64,000 nt of DNA, taken from NCBI RefSeq assembly GCF_001746295.1, contig NZ_MJAH01000022.1:62001-126000 (forward strand), in the 5' to 3' direction. The stretch's first letter is position 1, and each line of letters starts with the position of its first letter. Of this stretch, positions 7,264-16,594 are shown piece after piece. Source of the DNA: Streptomyces sp. LUP47B (lineage in GTDB: Bacteria; Actinomycetota; Actinomycetes; Streptomycetales; Streptomycetaceae). The position numbers and the translations under genes are program-made. A model generated the notes under the pieces. It was given only the letters and a program-made list of their open reading frames with translations. It was not told the DNA's origin and searched no databases.

Positions 7264-9849
7264 GTGCCCGGTGAGAATCTGTCCCGCGACGAGGCCCGGG
7301 AGCGGGCCGCCCTGCTGTCCGTCGACGGGTACGACGTGTCCCTCGACCTGCGCTCGGCGGTCGGCGACCAGGCCGGGGACGGCCCGCGCACCTTCCGGTC
7401 CGTGACCACGATCCGCTTCCGGTGCAACGAGCCGGGGGCCACGAGCTTCGCGGACCTGATCGCGCCGAGCGTCACGGCGGTCTCGCTGAACGGCCGGGAT
7501 CTCGATGCGGGCGCGGTCTTCGACGGCTCCCGGATCGCTCTGGAGGACCTGGCCGCCGACAACGAACTGGTGGTCGACGCCCAGTGCGCCTACTCCCGCA
7601 CCGGCGAGGGCATGCACCGCTTCGTCGACCCCGAGGACGGCGAGGTCTACCTCTACACGCAGTACGAGCCGGCCGACTCGCGCCGCGTCTTCGCGAACTT
7701 CGAGCAGCCGGACCTCAAGGCGCCCTTCCGCTTCGAGGTGCGGGCGCCCGAGGGATGGGTGGTCTGGAGCAACGGGGTCGGCTCCGAGAGCGACGGTGTG
7801 TGGCGGTTCGCCGAGACGAAGCCGATCTCGACGTACATCACCTGTGTCGTGGCGGGCCCGTACCACTACGTGACGGACTCCTATGAGCGCGTCTTCGAGG
7901 ACGGCACCCGGCTGGAGATCCCCCTCGGCGCCCTGTGCCGCAAGGGGCTCGCCCCCCACTTCGACTCCGACGACGTCTTCCTGGTCACCAAGCAGGGCCT
8001 GGACTTCTTCCACGACCACTTCGACTACCCGTACCCCTTCGGGAAGTACGACCAAGCGTTCGTGCCCGAGTACAACCTCGGCGCGATGGAGAACCCGGGG
8101 CTCGTCACCTTCCGCGAGGAGTTCATCTTCCGGGGCAAGGTCACCCGGGCGTCCTACGAGGGCCGGGCCAACGTCATCCTGCACGAGATGGCGCACATGT
8201 GGTTCGGCGACCTGGTCACCATGGTCTGGTGGGACGACCTGTGGCTCAAGGAGTCCTTCGCGGACTTCATGGGCACCTTCGCGAACGTCGGCGCGACCCG
8301 TTTCAAGGACGCCTGGATCACCTTCGCCAACCGCCGCAAGGCCTGGGCGTACCGCGCCGACCAGCTGCCCTCCACGCACCCCATCACCGCCGACATCCGC
8401 GACCTGCAGGACGCCAAGCTCAACTTCGACGGCATCACGTACGCCAAGGGCGCCTCCGTACTGAAGCAGCTCGTCGCGTACGTCGGCCAGGACGCGTTCC
8501 TTGAGGGCGCGCGGCGCTACTTCAAGCGGCACGCGTACGGCAACACGCGCCTGGGCGATCTGCTGTCGGTGCTCGAGGAGACCAGCGGACGGGACATGGG
8601 CGCGTGGGCGCGGTCCTGGCTCCAGACGGCCGGGGTCAACTCCCTCACTCCGCAGGTGTTGTTGAGTGCCGAGGGGCGGGTCGACGAGCTGGCGGTCGTG
8701 CAGGAGGCGGACGAGTCCCACCCGGAGCTGCGGCCGCACCGGGTGGCGGTGGGCCTGTATCGCCGTACGCCCGAAGGAGCTCTGGAGCGGTACGCGCGCG
8801 CCGAAGTGGACGTCGACGGCCCGCGGACGGTCGTGGCGGAGCTCGCCGGTGCCGAGGCGCCGGAGCTCGTGCTCGTCAACGACGACGACCTGACGTACTG
8901 CAAGACCCGCTTCGACGCGGGCTCCCTGGAGACCCTGAAGTCGGGGCTCGGTGACCTCACCGACCCGCTCGCCCGCGCCCTGTGCTGGTCGGCGCTGTGG
9001 AACATGACGCGGGACGCGCTGCTCCCGGCCAGAGAGTTCATCGACATCGTGCTGCGCTTCGCGGGCCGCGAGTCCGACATCGGGGTCCTGCAGATGCTGC
9101 ACGCCTGGGCCGAGTCGGCGCTCGTGCACTACGTGGCGCCCGAGGGGCGGGAGCAGGCCGGGGCGCTGCTCGCCGAGGGGGCCGAGCGGGAGCTGCTCGC
9201 CGCCGGGCCGGGCAGCGAGCAGCAGCTGGCATGGGCGCGGTTCTTCGCGCGGACGGCCGAGAGCCCGGCCGGCCTGGACCTGTTGCAGGGCCTGCTGGAC
9301 GGCACGGCGACCATCGACGGGCTGGACGTCGACCAGGAGCTGCGGTGGGCGTTCCTGCAGCCGCTGACAGTGTGGGGCCTGGCCGACGAGAAGGCGCTGG
9401 CCGCCGAACTCGCCCGCGACGACACCGCGTCCGGTAAGCGCCATCAGGTCCGCTGCCTGGCCGCCCGGCCGTCCGAGGCGGTGAAGGCGCAGGCGTGGGC
9501 GCAGGTCGTGGAGTCCGACGCGCTCTCCAACGCCCTGGCCGAGGCGACCATCTCGGGGTTCAACCAGCCGTCCCAGCGGAATCTGCTGGAGCCCTACGCG
9601 GAGAAGTACTTCGCGGTGATCGAGCGGGTCTGGCGGGACCGTTCGATCCAGATCGCGATGAACACCGTCTCCGGGCTGTTCCCCTCCCTCCAGGACCCGC
9701 GGACGACGCTGGACGCGGCCGACGCGTGGCTCGCGGCCCACGAGGACGCGGCGCCGGCGCTGCGGAGGCTGGTGCTGGAAGGGCGGGACGATCTGGCGCG
9801 GGCGCTGCGGGGGCAGGAGTGCGATGCGCAGGCCGTCAACCACGGATGA
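7264..9849 (+). CDS. pepN: aminopeptidase N (M1 zinc metallopeptidase), copy 1
   Basis: 861 aa from the GTG at 7264, cytoplasmic M1 aminopeptidase that removes N-terminal residues from peptides. The GAMENPG exopeptidase motif precedes the zinc site HEMAH (about residues 307-311) and the third ligand Glu in WLKESFADF. The C-terminal half is the helical ERAP1-like domain. The frame is open from an ATG at 7234, but GTG 7264 is preceded by GGGAG and gives an N-terminus (PGENLSRDEARERAALLSV) matching that of the paralogue at 23013. A strong terminator follows at 9909. Confidence 0.93.
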   Translation: MPGENLSRDEARERAALLSVDGYDVSLDLRSAVGDQAGDGPRTFRSVTTIRFRCNEPGATSFADLIAPSVTAVSLNGRDLDAGAVFDGSRIALEDLAADNELVVDAQCAYSRTGEGMHRFVDPEDGEVYLYTQYEPADSRRVFANFEQPDLKAPFRFEVRAPEGWVVWSNGVGSESDGVWRFAETKPISTYITCVVAGPYHYVTDSYERVFEDGTRLEIPLGALCRKGLAPHFDSDDVFLVTKQGLDFFHDHFDYPYPFGKYDQAFVPEYNLGAMENPGLVTFREEFIFRGKVTRASYEGRANVILHEMAHMWFGDLVTMVWWDDLWLKESFADFMGTFANVGATRFKDAWITFANRRKAWAYRADQLPSTHPITADIRDLQDAKLNFDGITYAKGASVLKQLVAYVGQDAFLEGARRYFKRHAYGNTRLGDLLSVLEETSGRDMGAWARSWLQTAGVNSLTPQVLLSAEGRVDELAVVQEADESHPELRPHRVAVGLYRRTPEGALERYARAEVDVDGPRTVVAELAGAEAPELVLVNDDDLTYCKTRFDAGSLETLKSGLGDLTDPLARALCWSALWNMTRDALLPAREFIDIVLRFAGRESDIGVLQMLHAWAESALVHYVAPEGREQAGALLAEGAERELLAAGPGSEQQLAWARFFARTAESPAGLDLLQGLLDGTATIDGLDVDQELRWAFLQPLTVWGLADEKALAAELARDDTASGKRHQVRCLAARPSEAVKAQAWAQVVESDALSNALAEATISGFNQPSQRNLLEPYAEKYFAVIERVWRDRSIQIAMNTVSGLFPSLQDPRTTLDAADAWLAAHEDAAPALRRLVLEGRDDLARALRGQECDAQAVNHG

Positions 9850-9908
9850 CCTTTGGCCTGAGCTCGGGCTCCTGGTAGCCGTTACGAAATCCGTTCAATA
9901 GCAGCCGT

Positions 9909-9943
9909 AACCCCTGGTCCCACCCGAATGGACCAGGGGTTTC
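9909..9943 (+). terminator. rho-independent terminator after aminopeptidase N copy 1
   Basis: Perfect 12-base arms AACCCCTGGTCC and GGACCAGGGGTT with a 9-base loop, followed by TTTCG. Begins 59 bases after the stop codon. Confidence 0.85.
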
Positions 9944-10054
9944 GCTCCCTACTCGGCACCCGAACACTCGTCCTTTAGTACTGCCTTGTCCGTATTTGCC
10001 GACAGGCGTGTAACAGCGGTTAGCGGGCGGGCCGGACGCGGGAATCTCCGGTGC

Positions 10055-11113
10055 ATGAACCACAACGCCCCGCTCCCCCCGCTCTCCCCCCGCCCCCTGC
10101 GTCACGTCTCCGAGGTGCACCGCCGTGTCGTGACGGCCGGCCGGCTCCGTACGAGCGGTGTCTCGGTCGCCGAAGCGAACGAGCAGTGCCGGCCCGGCGG
10201 CCCGTGGCAGCAGATCCTCCCGGGTGTCTTCCTGCTCCACCCGGGGCCGCCGACCAGCGAGGAGCGTCTGCACGCGGTGCTGATGTACGCGGCACGGGAG
10301 TCCGCCGCCGGGGTCCCGACGCAGCCGGGCGCGGAGGAGCCGCACCGCCCGGTGTACGCGGAGGCGATGATCACCGGCCTCGCGGCGCTGACGCTGCACG
10401 GCTTCAGCTCGGCTCCGTCGCTGCTCTCCCTGGACCGGATCGACGTCCTGGTCCCGAGGATGCGCCGGCTGCGCTCGACGCGCGGCGCGCGGATCGTCCG
10501 CACATCGGCGCTCCCGGCCGCCGAACAGGTCACCGGCGTCCCGGTCGCCCCGGTCCCGCGCGCCCTCGCCGACGCGGTCACCGAACTGACGGACGCGGGC
10601 GCGGTGCGCCGGCTGCTGACGGAGGCGGTCCGCGGCGGCCACTGCGAACCGGCCGCCGTCGTCCGGGCGCTGACCGAGGCCAGGCTGCTCGGTCGCCCGC
10701 ACGTGGTGGACGCGGTGGACTCCCTGCTCGCCGAGGGCCGTGCCATCGCGGAGGACCGCCTGTACCGCATGGTCCAGGAGTACGGCCTCCCGGACCCGGT
10801 GTGGAACGTGGATCTGAGGCTGCCGGGCGGGCCGCACCTCGGTGGCCTGGACGCGTACTGGCCGGAGCAGGCGGTGGCGGTCGAGCTCGACACCCGCGCG
10901 CCCCGGCAGGGCCGTCGGCAGGAGGACGACGCCGTGTGGTCCGAGTACGCCCGCAAGCGCGAACACCTGGAGCGCCTCGGCATCACCGTCGTCCACATCA
11001 CCCCCCGCAAGCTCCGGGACGCGACGGAACAGCAGGCGACGGTGGTCCGTACGGCCCTCATGGCCTCCGGCGACCGGGATCCCGCCGCGTATGTCGTGGT
11101 GCTGCCCCGGTAG
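10055..11113 (+). CDS. winged-helix / DUF559-type nuclease-like protein
   Basis: 352 aa. The N-terminal half (GGPWQQILPGVFLLHPGPP, then GLAALTLHGF) resembles the AbiEi-type antitoxin/transcriptional-regulator fold common in actinobacteria. The C-terminal ~100 residues (WNVDLRLPGG, DAYWPEQAVAVELD, then a basic helix and VVHITPRKL) follow the layout of DUF559/very-short-patch-repair-like restriction-endonuclease folds, with Asp-x(n)-Glu and a missing canonical Lys. Start chosen at ATG 10055 because upstream codons are TTG-initiated and non-conserved in character. It stands alone between terminators. Function unknown; such proteins are often annotated hypothetical or endonuclease-domain proteins. 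Confidence 0.7.
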   Translation: MNHNAPLPPLSPRPLRHVSEVHRRVVTAGRLRTSGVSVAEANEQCRPGGPWQQILPGVFLLHPGPPTSEERLHAVLMYAARESAAGVPTQPGAEEPHRPVYAEAMITGLAALTLHGFSSAPSLLSLDRIDVLVPRMRRLRSTRGARIVRTSALPAAEQVTGVPVAPVPRALADAVTELTDAGAVRRLLTEAVRGGHCEPAAVVRALTEARLLGRPHVVDAVDSLLAEGRAIAEDRLYRMVQEYGLPDPVWNVDLRLPGGPHLGGLDAYWPEQAVAVELDTRAPRQGRRQEDDAVWSEYARKREHLERLGITVVHITPRKLRDATEQQATVVRTALMASGDRDPAAYVVVLPR

Positions 11114-11142
11114 TGACGGACCGGGGCGGAGTCAGGAGGGGA

Positions 11143-11182
11143 GAGGAGGGGTCATGGCGCCGGGGAGCCGGGGCCCCTCCTC
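11143..11182. terminator. bidirectional hairpin between convergent genes
   Basis: GAGGAGGGG (11143-11151) pairs with CCCCTCCTC (11174-11182) around a 22-base GC-rich loop, between convergent stops at 11113 and 11200. No U-tract on either side, so it may be a weak terminator. Confidence 0.5.
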
Positions 11183-11199
11183 GTTGCGCGTGTGCGGCA

Positions 11200-12441
11200 C
11201 TAGAACAGGTCGGGCAGGGCGGGGCGGAGGGTGCCCGCGGCGGCGCGGTCCAGCAGGGCCGCGTACGACGCGATCATCCTCGTACGGCTGAAGCGTTCGC
11301 GGCTCGCCGCGAGTGCCGGGGCGAGGTCGGCGCGTGCGGCCACCGCCTGCGACCAGGCCGCCGCGATCACCTCCGGGTCCGGGGCCGTGACCAGGCCGCG
11401 GCCCGCCACGATCGCCGCGCTGTCGCCGACGTCCGTCGCCACCGGGACCGCGCCGCACATCATGCCCTCGATCAGGCACAGCGGGGCCGCCTCGCCCCAG
11501 GCGGACGTGAGGGCGACGACGTCGGAGGCGGCGTACAGCATCTCCATGTCGCGTCGGACGCCCAGCAGGCGCACCCCCCGGTCCGCCAGGGCCGTCGCCC
11601 CTTCGAACGCCGTCGCGAGGTCCGTGGCGAGCCCGGGGTTCTCCGCCGTCATGCCCGCCCCGCACATCAGCACCTGCCCGTCCGGGACCCGGCCGAGCCA
11701 GGCGCGGGCGGCGGCGAGCAGCAGGGGGACGTTCTTCATGCCGTCGTAACGGGCGGCGAAGACGACCACGGGGGCCGCGGGGTCGATGCCGAGTTCCGTG
11801 CGGACCGCGAGGCGGCGGGCCGCGTCGGGACGGAAGCGGAAGAGGTCGACGCCGTTGGGGATCACGTGGAGCAGGTCGGAGGGGATCCCGGCGGCCCGGT
11901 ACGCGGCCCGGGTCGACTCGGCGCAGCAGACGCAGGCGACGACCGTGCCGTCGGCGATGGCCGCCTTCAGTTCGTCGAGGGCGGTGCCCTGGTTCTCCGG
12001 GTCGGAGCGGTGCAGACAGACCACGACCGGGCGGCGCGGCAGGCCCGCCTGGTTGAGCAGCGCCAGGGGCTGTTCCTTGAGGGAGAGGATGACGTCGGCG
12101 CCGGCCGTCGCCCGGGCTGTTCCGGCCAGCTCCGGGCCGGTGAAGTCGGCCGAAACGCCGCTGCCGGGGAACGTGCGCCCGAGGGAGGTGACGCCCACTC
12201 CGGCCGCGGTCAGCGCCCGGTAGCAGGTGTCGTCCTCCATCCGCTGCCGGGTCGCCTCCCGGTGGACCTCACCGAACAGGCTCAGCACCTGATGGTGCTG
12301 ACCTCCCTCGGTGAGGCCCAGCACGATGTCGCTGTGCACGATCCGGGCCCCACCGGAGAAGAAACCCTCGTACACCGACAGCACTCGCAGTTCGTGTCCC
12401 GTACGCACACGACCACCCGCCTTGCACACAGATCGAGCCAT
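11200..12441 (-). CDS. GT4-family glycosyltransferase
   Basis: 413 aa GT-B glycosyltransferase that moves a sugar from a nucleotide donor. The N-terminal domain has VLSVYEGFFSGGARIVHSD, with a Gly-rich loop; the C-terminal donor-binding domain has VIPNGVDLFRFRPD, VFAARYDGMKNVPLLL and the EX7E-type segment TSAWGEAAPLCLIEGMMCG, as in GT4 enzymes. Acceptor unknown. No other glycan genes adjoin it, so teichoic acid, polysaccharide or secondary-metabolite roles cannot be told apart. ATG 12441 has only GGGG just upstream; a GTG twelve codons in (VRTGHELRVL) is an alternative start. Confidence 0.86.
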   Translation of the reverse strand: MARSVCKAGGRVRTGHELRVLSVYEGFFSGGARIVHSDIVLGLTEGGQHHQVLSLFGEVHREATRQRMEDDTCYRALTAAGVGVTSLGRTFPGSGVSADFTGPELAGTARATAGADVILSLKEQPLALLNQAGLPRRPVVVCLHRSDPENQGTALDELKAAIADGTVVACVCCAESTRAAYRAAGIPSDLLHVIPNGVDLFRFRPDAARRLAVRTELGIDPAAPVVVFAARYDGMKNVPLLLAAARAWLGRVPDGQVLMCGAGMTAENPGLATDLATAFEGATALADRGVRLLGVRRDMEMLYAASDVVALTSAWGEAAPLCLIEGMMCGAVPVATDVGDSAAIVAGRGLVTAPDPEVIAAAWSQAVAARADLAPALAASRERFSRTRMIASYAALLDRAAAGTLRPALPDLF

Positions 12442-12527
12442 CCCCGTGAAGAGCGGGCTAGCCGATATGAGGCGGTACGGACATTACGTCCGGATGAACT
12501 GCGTGCTTCGTGTCCGAGTCGGTGCGA

Positions 12528-13670
12528 CTACTCGCCACAAAACTCCGCCTCGACGACCGCGTCGGTGTCCCCCGACCAGTCGCCGTTGAAGTTGAAGGCG
12601 ACGGAGTGCCGGCCGTCGGCCGTGGTCACGGCCACGGAGCTCGAGCCGTGGATGCCGCCGTCGTGGCCCCAGACGTGGACCCCGCAGCTGAGTTCGCGGT
12701 CGATGAGACCGAGGCCGTAACGGGCGTTCGGGATGCCCTCGACGGCCACCGTGGTCTTCATCTCCTTCAGCTGCTTCGGCGGGAGCAGTCGTCCCTTCAG
12801 CAGGGCCGCGTAGAAGCGGTCCAGGTCGGCCGAGTCGGAGATCATCTCGCCCGAGGAGGAGGCGAGGGAGGGGTTCAGTCTCGTGACGTCGTACGTCGGT
12901 CCCGTCGCCGTCTCGGCCAGCTTGCCGTAGGCCCGGCTGCTGGGCCGCGGGACGGTGACTCGGGTGCCCGGCACCGAGGTGGCGGTCAGATGCAGCGGGT
13001 CGATGACGCGGTGCCGGATCTCCTCGCCGTACGACCGTCCGGTGACCTTCTGGATCACCATGCCGGCCACGACGTAGTTGGTGTTGGAGTAGTTCCAGGA
13101 CGTGCCCGGCGCGAAGTTCGGCTTGTGGGACATGGCGATCGCGACGAGCTGCTCGGGCGTCTTCGTGTCGTAACGGTGCTCGAGGAAGCCGTCCTTGAGG
13201 AAGTACGTCCGCCCGAACGTCTCGTCCTCGGTGTAGTTGAAGATCCCGCTCGTGTGGTTGAGGAGCTGCCGGACGGTGATCCGGCTGCCGTCGTGGCCGT
13301 TGCCGTGGACCAGGCCCGGCAGCCACTTCTCCACCGTGTCGTCGAGCGACAGCCGTCCCTCCGCCTCCAGTTGGAGCAGCACGGTGGAGACGAAGGTCTT
13401 GGTGATGCTGCCGACGCGGTAGCGGTCGTCCGCCGAACGCGGCGCGTGCGTCGTGAGGTTGCCGACCCCGGCGGTGGTCGACCAGGTGCTCCCGCCGTTC
13501 TTCGCCGTCAGCGTCACACCCGGGACGCCGTCCTGCACCGCGGCGCGGACGGCCTTCCGGGTGGCGTCATGGCCACCGGCCCCGGCTCCGGCCGCCATCG
13601 CCGGGGCGGCGAAGCCTGCCGTGAGTGCCACCGCCGTCGCCGCCACCACCACTGTCGTACGTACCGTCAT
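12528..13670 (-). CDS. secreted serine hydrolase, beta-lactamase / D,D-peptidase fold
   Basis: 380 aa with an N-terminal signal peptide (VRTTVVVAATAVALTAGFAA, then AMA-A). SxxK is in VGSITKTF, the YxN motif is in NYSNTNY and the third motif is HDGGIHGSS (HxG in place of KTG), the pattern of class C beta-lactamase-related D-alanyl-D-alanine carboxypeptidases and esterases. It is exported, so cell-wall peptide or secreted ester hydrolysis is likely. Start at ATG 13670 follows GGGGGAAG; the frame extends seven codons further without support. Divided from the next minus-strand gene by about 100 bases. Confidence 0.88.
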   Translation of the reverse strand: MTVRTTVVVAATAVALTAGFAAPAMAAGAGAGGHDATRKAVRAAVQDGVPGVTLTAKNGGSTWSTTAGVGNLTTHAPRSADDRYRVGSITKTFVSTVLLQLEAEGRLSLDDTVEKWLPGLVHGNGHDGSRITVRQLLNHTSGIFNYTEDETFGRTYFLKDGFLEHRYDTKTPEQLVAIAMSHKPNFAPGTSWNYSNTNYVVAGMVIQKVTGRSYGEEIRHRVIDPLHLTATSVPGTRVTVPRPSSRAYGKLAETATGPTYDVTRLNPSLASSSGEMISDSADLDRFYAALLKGRLLPPKQLKEMKTTVAVEGIPNARYGLGLIDRELSCGVHVWGHDGGIHGSSSVAVTTADGRHSVAFNFNGDWSGDTDAVVEAEFCGE

Positions 13671-13770
13671 GTCTTCCCCCTGTTCGGGCACGCTCGGGCG
13701 AGCGTGATCGGCGGGGGAGACCAGCGCCGGCGGGGAAAGGTTGAGATGGATCAGGAGAGTTGATCCGTTT

Positions 13771-15534
13771 TCAGCCCTTCCTCAAGACCAGCTCCGTGTT
13801 CCGGTCCCCCGAGCCGCCGCCGAGCTTGTTGCTCGAACCGGGGGCGTTGTAGGCCAGCTCGCGGTACAGGGCCGCGAGGCCGGTCTGGGAGAGGTCGGCG
13901 AAGTCGGTGCGGTGGGGGGCCGCGGACTCGACCAACGTGGTGAAGACCGAGATCGTGCCGTCCTTGTTGTCGGTCAGCTCGATGACCCGGGCGAGGTGCG
14001 GGAAGTCGATGTGGGAGGCGGTGGAGATCTCCCAGAAGGAGCGGCCGTCGGGGGCGGAGTGGGCGGTGATCACATTGCGGTGGATGTGCCCGTTGACCCA
14101 GGCCAGGACATTGCTGTGGCTGGCGAGGAGGGCGACGACGTCCTGGCCGCCGTACCGCCGCTCACCCGGGTGGGCCGGGTCGGGGCGGGTGTTGTCCATC
14201 GAGTCGCTGGTGTGGTGGCTGAAGACGACCACGAAGGAGTCCTTGTTCTCCCGCAGCGTCCGGTCCAGCCACCGCAACTGCTTGGCGCCGACGGACCCCT
14301 GGTAGTGGCCGCCCGGGTCGGTGGTGTCGAGGCTGATGCCCACGACGTCGTCGGCGATGCGGAAGCTGTAGTACTGGGTGCCCGCGTCGAGGTTGGCGGT
14401 GGAGTAGCCGTGGCCGACCGGGCCCACGCCCCGGTACGCGGGGTCGAGGTGGGCCGTGAGGTAGTCGCGGGCGGTGTAGGGGGCGCGCCGCTCGTCGGGG
14501 GTGACCGAGCGCATGTTCCGGGCGTGCGCCTTGAGCAGGTCGCGGAAGGCGTGCCCCTGGGGGTCACTGGCCTTCCTGATCATGTCCTGGAGCTTCTTCG
14601 ACTCGGACGCGGGCAGCGACATGAGCTTCTTGCCGCCGACGGCGTACTCGGCGAGCCAGGAGTCGCCGTGGCCGTAGCAGCCCAGCGGCAGGCTGTCGTG
14701 GTTGCCGACCGTGGAGTACCAGGGGATGTTGAGGCCGGGGCTGTTCAGCTCCCGGATCGCGGCGGCCAGATAGCCCGTCAGGTGCGGGAAGCCGAGCTGC
14801 TTGTCGGCGTCGCGGGTGCTCGAGTCGGGCTGCCAGTACTGCTTGAGGCCGCTGTTCTGGACGCCCTCGTAGTGGCGCGGGTCCCCCGAGTTGGGGGTGA
14901 TCCGGCCGCCGCTCATGACGGTGAGGAACCAGTCCAGCTCGGTGCGGGAGTTGTTGTCCGTGTTGTCGCCGGTCGTCATGGCGAACTGGAGCGGGGCGCC
15001 GGTGGCGGGGCCGCCCCGCAGCGCGTTGATCCGCTCGACGAGCGAGATCGCGCCCGGCACGGTCAGCGCCTCCTGGGGCCGCCAGGCGTGCACATCGGTC
15101 GAGCGCAGGTACTCCAGGCGCATCGGGTGCTGGCTGTCCATCAGGTGCAGGTCGGTGAACTGCACGAACGCGGCCAGCGGGGTACGGCGGCCGGCCCGCC
15201 CGGCCTTCGGCGCGGCGAGGTCGGAACGCACCTTGCGGCTCCAGCCGACGCCGTCGCCGAGGCGCCGGTAGCCGGAGCTGGTGCGCGGGGCGGCGATGGA
15301 GGCGACGGTGGTGCCGCGGGTGTACGGGGCGAGGGGGGCCTCGACCGGAGCGGCCTGGTGGACGGACTGGGCCACCGGCGCCTCGGCGGGGCCGGCGGGC
15401 GTGGCGGCCTGGCTGTCGGTGGGCCGCAGGGCGTAGCCGACGCCCGCGGAGACGGCGACCGCGCCTGCGGCGGCGAGGACGGTACGACGGTGGACCGCCG
15501 GCGTGGTGCTGGCGACAGAGCGTATGCGCGACAT
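13771..15534 (-). CDS. Tat-exported metallophosphoesterase (TIGR03767-like)
   Basis: 587 aa. A twin-arginine signal (HRRTVLAAAGAVAVSAGVG) lies near residue 15. Calcineurin-like metal-site motifs occur in order: FTDLHLMD, GDNTDNNSRTE, GNHDSLP, FSHHTSDSMD and VNGHIHRN. Length and motif order fit the actinobacterial TIGR03767 metallophosphoesterases, which have no agreed substrate. Export folded through Tat suggests metal loading in the cytoplasm. ATG 15534 is preceded by GGGAG at nine bases; the open frame 40 codons upstream reads as non-coding. Confidence 0.9.
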   Translation of the reverse strand: MSRIRSVASTTPAVHRRTVLAAAGAVAVSAGVGYALRPTDSQAATPAGPAEAPVAQSVHQAAPVEAPLAPYTRGTTVASIAAPRTSSGYRRLGDGVGWSRKVRSDLAAPKAGRAGRRTPLAAFVQFTDLHLMDSQHPMRLEYLRSTDVHAWRPQEALTVPGAISLVERINALRGGPATGAPLQFAMTTGDNTDNNSRTELDWFLTVMSGGRITPNSGDPRHYEGVQNSGLKQYWQPDSSTRDADKQLGFPHLTGYLAAAIRELNSPGLNIPWYSTVGNHDSLPLGCYGHGDSWLAEYAVGGKKLMSLPASESKKLQDMIRKASDPQGHAFRDLLKAHARNMRSVTPDERRAPYTARDYLTAHLDPAYRGVGPVGHGYSTANLDAGTQYYSFRIADDVVGISLDTTDPGGHYQGSVGAKQLRWLDRTLRENKDSFVVVFSHHTSDSMDNTRPDPAHPGERRYGGQDVVALLASHSNVLAWVNGHIHRNVITAHSAPDGRSFWEISTASHIDFPHLARVIELTDNKDGTISVFTTLVESAAPHRTDFADLSQTGLAALYRELAYNAPGSSNKLGGGSGDRNTELVLRKG

Positions 15535-15765
15535 GGCGCGATCTCCCCGAGTGCGAACTGCGTCGGCAGTGGTCGCGGGAGTCGCTGTGGCGAATTTCCC
15601 GCTCGCTCTGGATGCTTGGCACCGGGAATGACCTGTGCGTGAACGAGACGGCAACGCGCAACGCCGATCACCGTACGTGGATCTTGGGCCACCCTGCGCG
15701 TTCGGGAGCGCTCGTCGAACCGCCGGGGGGCGGTCACTCCGTGTTCATCTTGCGGGGTAGGACAC

Positions 15766-16212
15766 CTATTCTCCGAGCCGCCCGGCCACCGGCCGCTCCC
15801 GCCACAGCCGCAGGCCGACGTCGACCAGTGGCACCCGGTTCAGTTCCGGTACCGCGTCGAGGTCGTGCCACTGGGCCATGTCCGTGGAGCCGCCGACCTC
15901 GAACCGCAGCTCGCCGCCGGTGACCCGGGCCTCGTACACGAGCCCCACGCCGTGATGGTCGACGGTGCGGCCGAAGCGGCGGCGGAGCGGGAGCCTGCGG
16001 GAGGTGACACCGAGCAGGCCGGTCACCTCGATGCGGTAGCCCGCCTCCTCCTCCACCTCCCGCACAACGGTGTCATGGAGGTCCTCACCGTGCTCCATGC
16101 CGCCGCCCGGCAGCGTCCACTCCGGCCGGCCGTCGCTGAGCCAGCGGGCGAGCAGGATCTGTCCGTCGCGAACGCATATGGCGTAGGCCGCCACCCTCAA
16201 GGTCTTGCGCAT
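15766..16212 (-). CDS. NUDIX hydrolase
   Basis: 148 aa. The NUDIX box GGMEHGEDLHDTVVREVEEE followed by AGY fits GX5EX7REUXEEXGU exactly. Family members hydrolyse nucleoside diphosphates linked to another moiety; the actual substrate is not readable. The ATG at 16212 is preceded by TTCCTCCT rather than a purine-rich site, so translation may be leaderless or weak. The gene is divergent from the subtilase, with 382 bases between them. Confidence 0.88.
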   Translation of the reverse strand: MRKTLRVAAYAICVRDGQILLARWLSDGRPEWTLPGGGMEHGEDLHDTVVREVEEEAGYRIEVTGLLGVTSRRLPLRRRFGRTVDHHGVGLVYEARVTGGELRFEVGGSTDMAQWHDLDAVPELNRVPLVDVGLRLWRERPVAGRLGE

Positions 16213-16594
16213 AGGAGGAAGTTAGTGCGCCGGGTCCGGGATGGCCGGTGAGTATTCGGGCGCGGACCGGCGTCCGGGTCGCGCCCGCCCCACAAGGGCC
16301 CGTCGAGCGGGCCGAGTTGAGTGGGCCCCGCCTGGATCGCAAGGAGGTCTGAAAAGGCTACCCAAAGGGCCCGCATGGCGAATTGACCGCTTTCGCACGG
16401 CTCTTCACCGATGTCCACAAAGAGCATCGCGGGTTTTCCCCATACACCCATATCGATTCGGTCAACTCTCCCTAAACATCCCTCCCATGCGTAAAGCTGT
16501 GCGGTCATCCGGGGTCTTCTTCCGGATCGCCGTGGCCAGGACCGATCGGTTCCGGTCACACACCCGCTCGTTCCTTTACCTACAAGGGATGCCG
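16213..16594 (+). promoter_or_regulatory. long 5' region of the subtilase gene
   Basis: 382 bases without a gene I can support. An open frame continues upstream from the protease but lacks a start with a ribosome site. The stretch 16390-16500 is relatively AT-rich for this genome (for example TTGACCGCTTTCGC near 16384 and CTCCCTAAACATC near 16468), so promoter elements for the protease and for the divergent NUDIX gene probably lie here. I could not fix a -10/-35 pair. Confidence 0.35.
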
